From Klebsormidium nitens (taxonomy: Eukaryota; Streptophyta; Klebsormidiophyceae; Klebsormidiales; Klebsormidiaceae): a DNA stretch of 64,000 bases. Shown here piece after piece: positions 62,201 to 64,000 of the stretch (positions are counted from its first letter, which is position 1; each line of letters starts with the position of its first letter). The notes beneath the pieces are model-generated. The model did no database searches, had not been told where the DNA came from, and saw nothing but the letters and a program-made list of their open reading frames with translations. The stretch is from positions 204,904-268,903 of the forward strand of contig DF236984.1 of NCBI GenBank assembly GCA_000708835.1, in the 5' to 3' direction. The translations under genes and the position numbers were made by a program.

Positions 62201-64000
62201 GGGAAGACTTTCGAGCGCACCTGTGTGTTGATCCTTAGCAGCCGCTTCTCGGACGACACGTCCACGGTGTCGCCTGTCATCTTGTAACGCGAAAGTATGT
62301 TCTGAGTTGGGCTGGTCTCGTGCACGGGCGACCAGTAGACGTAGATGTACCCGTTGTTCTCGAAGTCCGGGTCGAGCCCCAACCCGAGCAAACCGTCCTC
62401 GTTGCTGTTGGTCACATTCCACCGGGCAGCTGACAAGAGTAGGTTTCAGGGTTTAGGGGTACGTTGAGAAAGTTAACTCAACGGACAGGATCACCGAGCT
62501 TTTGGTAGATCCACATTCCACCGGGCAGCTGACAAGAGGAATCTCAGGGTTAGGGGTACATTAAGCAGATTAAGTCAACGGTCAAGGTTATGGAGCTTTT
62601 TGGAGATCTACCAACCGGCCGTGTGAGTCGCTCGCCAGACAGTAAAAGCTACTGAGCGTCAACGTACAAGATTCGAAGCCGGGATGGAATCGTGGGGCGG
62701 GCTGCTTCGAGCGCGGCGTTCTCGGGGCGAGCGGATACTTTTATGTGCGCCTACTTTTATGACGAGCGCTTACTTTTATTATGAGCGCCGCTCCACCAAG
62801 GAACGTACCCTTTAGGTACACGAACAGACACTGTCTTTGTTCTTAAAATGGTTTCAGCCAGTCTTGAAAACTTCGTTTCTGCTGAGACGTGATGTTTCCG
62901 CCGGTAAGCGGTCTTCTGCTCGTTCTCAAGCAACGCAGCCTACAAAGGACGGAACGGCGGAAGCGGAAGGGAGGGAGCTGACCGGTGCTTATGGTGCTTG
63001 TGGCGGGGTTGAAGATCTGGAGCTCGCCGTTTCGGACGACGATGAACACTCGGCCGTCGGGAGCGATCGCGATGGACATGGGCTGCAGAGAGGCCGGAGT
63101 ATATCAGCAGATGCGGAGTACACTGTGCGAGATTGACAATCCTTCGGATAACTGTCTCTCCTTCCACATGTGTTGAGCGAGGTTGGTAGTTTTGACTGCT
63201 TCCAAGTGTCGGTTCGGACAGATCTTCTGAGAGCAATTGGAGGGAAGGACTATTCAGTCGTACTGGAGTACCCCAGATTGAGCACGGTAGGAGCATTGGA
63301 GACGAAGTGCCATGAGCTTGAGAATGATTTAGATCTCCACATGTGTGCCCAAGTTTCCCTTTCGCAACTTTTGACCATTGATAAGGTGACCTATGAAGTG
63401 CCCAGAAAGTGGCAAGCAAGGCATTTGAATTGCGTTTTCCAAAATATCGACTGATAAATCCTTGATGAAAGTTGGTTTCGTGCTGACCACTCGATTGCCA
63501 GCCCAAAGAAGTACCGAGGGCTTAGAAATCAACGAATCCGAGATTAGACGTACAACGCAACGCCGCCATACCTGCTCCCCTTGCTGGAAGTTGTACAGCG
63601 TATCCTTCTCGTAGGCAGCGTCGTTGGTCGCCGTTCCGTCATCATCCGCCATCATTCTCCCCTCCTTTGCCAGCAGACTCCGGGCCCGCGTGTCCACTGG
63701 TAGGTGCCCGGAGGGAATCCCCGGGTGCTCCCCGCCCTGCTTCTGCCAGGCCCGGCCCGCCCAGGCGATTCCCCCAACCACATGTTTGATCATCAGCGGG
63801 TCTGCCCAGAGGTCGGGGTTGTGGCCCAGGGAGGTGTAGAAGGAGCGTGAACCAAAAGGCCTGCAGCCAATGGCTGGAACGTTTGGAATGACTTCAGAAA
63901 TTGGGGCTTAGGCCTCTGGCAAAGTTCAGTGTCGACAGAAAGAGTTCCCTGCTCTATTCTTTTAAGCGCCTTGCCACATGGATCATGCAGCTTTGCGGCT
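53295..64000 (-). CDS. Multidomain ThuA - glucose/sorbosone dehydrogenase - PKD - CBM6/F5/8C-like protein (5' end off window)
   Basis: Fifteen exons on the minus strand: 63860-63572, 63082-62983, 62429-62221, 61896-61808, 61070-60906, 60131-59824, 59362-59149, 58640-58444, 57510-57209, 56611-56388, 55953-55863, 55431-55289, 54967-54829, 54269-54126, 53753-53295, with over 1,020 residues visible. The ThuA end is FYTSLGHNPDLWADPLMIKH. The PQQ-type glucose/sorbosone dehydrogenase beta-propeller follows: IAIAPDGRVFIV, EDGLLGLGLDPDFENNGYIY, CHSGGNIKFDSHGNLLLSVG, RPEIYAMGVRNPFRFSIDP, GNYGWPYCIGPN, APDGSLYIVEFGQG. Then come PKD (TFAWDFNSNGTVDTYEPHPH), a CBM6-like part (DGDWLRYDNWNLFNIDSIRI) and F5/8C-like parts (VDMKAAQTVSRVLLDPG, ISELTVFDD). 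It is probably secreted, oxidising or binding sugars at the wall; the sibling copy has a signal peptide. The exon 58444 donor is weak (GTCC) but is the only one that fits the phase. Confidence 0.85.
56765..56905 (-). repeat. Two decayed copies of the acceptor edge of the exon starting at 56611
   Basis: The exon/acceptor block GAAGACGGCCACCTGCGG (plus-strand view, about 56600-56617) recurs as GAAGAGGGCCACCTGCGG near 56771 and as GGAAGGTCGACCTGCGGCG near 56879. Confidence 0.7.
60180..60480 (-). repeat. Three decayed copies of the acceptor edge of the exon starting at 60131
   Basis: The plus-strand view of the true edge, CCCATCGCGTATATCTCCGG then CCTGCG, recurs at about 60232, 60344 and 60451, intervals near 126, 112 and 107 nt. 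Each unit also repeats preceding exon sequence such as GATGGAGAAGCGGAACGG. Confidence 0.88.
61160..61430 (-). repeat. Three decayed copies of the acceptor edge of the exon starting at 61070
   Basis: GGGCGGTCGTCGGTGGGCGC then CCAGCCGCTGCA recurs near 61169, 61301 and 61394, about 90-130 nt apart. Flanking intron words (TGACGTCA/G, GTCAGCATGA) are duplicated too, so each unit spans exon and intron. Confidence 0.88.
62505..62610 (-). repeat. Decayed copy of the acceptor edge of the exon starting at 62429
   Basis: CACATTCCACCGGGCAGCTG then ACAAGAG occurs at the true edge (from 62413) and again near 62512. Intron sequence such as TTAGGGGTAC and GTCAACGG is also repeated, with a period of about 100 nt. 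Confidence 0.85.

Noticed and set aside
1-64000. CRISPR arrays, bacterial operons, riboswitches or prophage
   Set aside because: The window is clearly intron-containing eukaryotic nuclear DNA; the tandem repeats seen are exon-edge duplicates without spacer structure.

Overview
The window looks like nuclear DNA from a streptophyte green alga of the Klebsormidium type. The evidence is: about 50% GC; many short GT-AG introns; a flagellar axoneme gene (so the organism makes motile cells); a plant-like mitochondrial polyprenyl diphosphate synthase; a cytosolic ribosomal protein gene; and telobox-like promoter motifs. The genus is an inference. Gene models were built by hand from splice sites, reading-frame phase and protein-family alignment.

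Layout: (1) 1-6.5 kb holds two tandem minus-strand copies of an ankyrin-type gene with an unrecognised N-terminal region. Copy 1 runs off the left edge; copy 2 seems cut short. A plus-strand ankyrin exon lies between them. (2) 6.95-15.5 kb, plus: a complete 12-exon DRC2/CCDC65 gene (nexin-dynein regulatory complex), sharing a ~400 bp divergent promoter with ankyrin copy 2. (3) 16.9-20.9 kb, minus: 40S ribosomal protein S19, four exons, divergent from (4) 21.4-27.3 kb, plus: a nine-exon long-chain polyprenyl (solanesyl-type) diphosphate synthase. (5) 28.8-33.8 kb, plus: an armadillo-repeat gene with one in-frame TGA. (6) 38.2-39.4 and 50.1-51.4 kb, plus: two paralogous small secreted proteins with matching TATA boxes and 5'-UTR introns that end at the ATG. 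(7) 42.3-47.8 kb, minus: a degenerate relative of (8) 53.3-64 kb, minus: a large multidomain protein (ThuA C-terminal part, glucose/sorbosone dehydrogenase, PKD, CBM6-like, F5/8C-like), whose 5' end lies beyond the right edge. The degenerate copy has lost the dehydrogenase and PKD exons and carries frameshifts. Intergenic stretches hold a 270 bp MITE-like element, GTACC-rich tracts, palindromes and a hairpin.

The strongest unexplained signal recurs across unrelated genes. Introns contain one to three decaying tandem copies of the adjoining exon edge together with its splice site, spaced roughly 80-190 nt. In DRC2 exon 2 the offsets are 172 and 171 nt. The same pattern occurs in the polyprenyl synthase, the armadillo gene and at least four introns of the dehydrogenase gene, on both strands. 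It looks like a genome-wide process that duplicates splice junctions and thereby lengthens introns or creates decoy splice sites.

The genes do not form one pathway. They are mostly unrelated housekeeping, flagellar and secreted/cell-surface genes.
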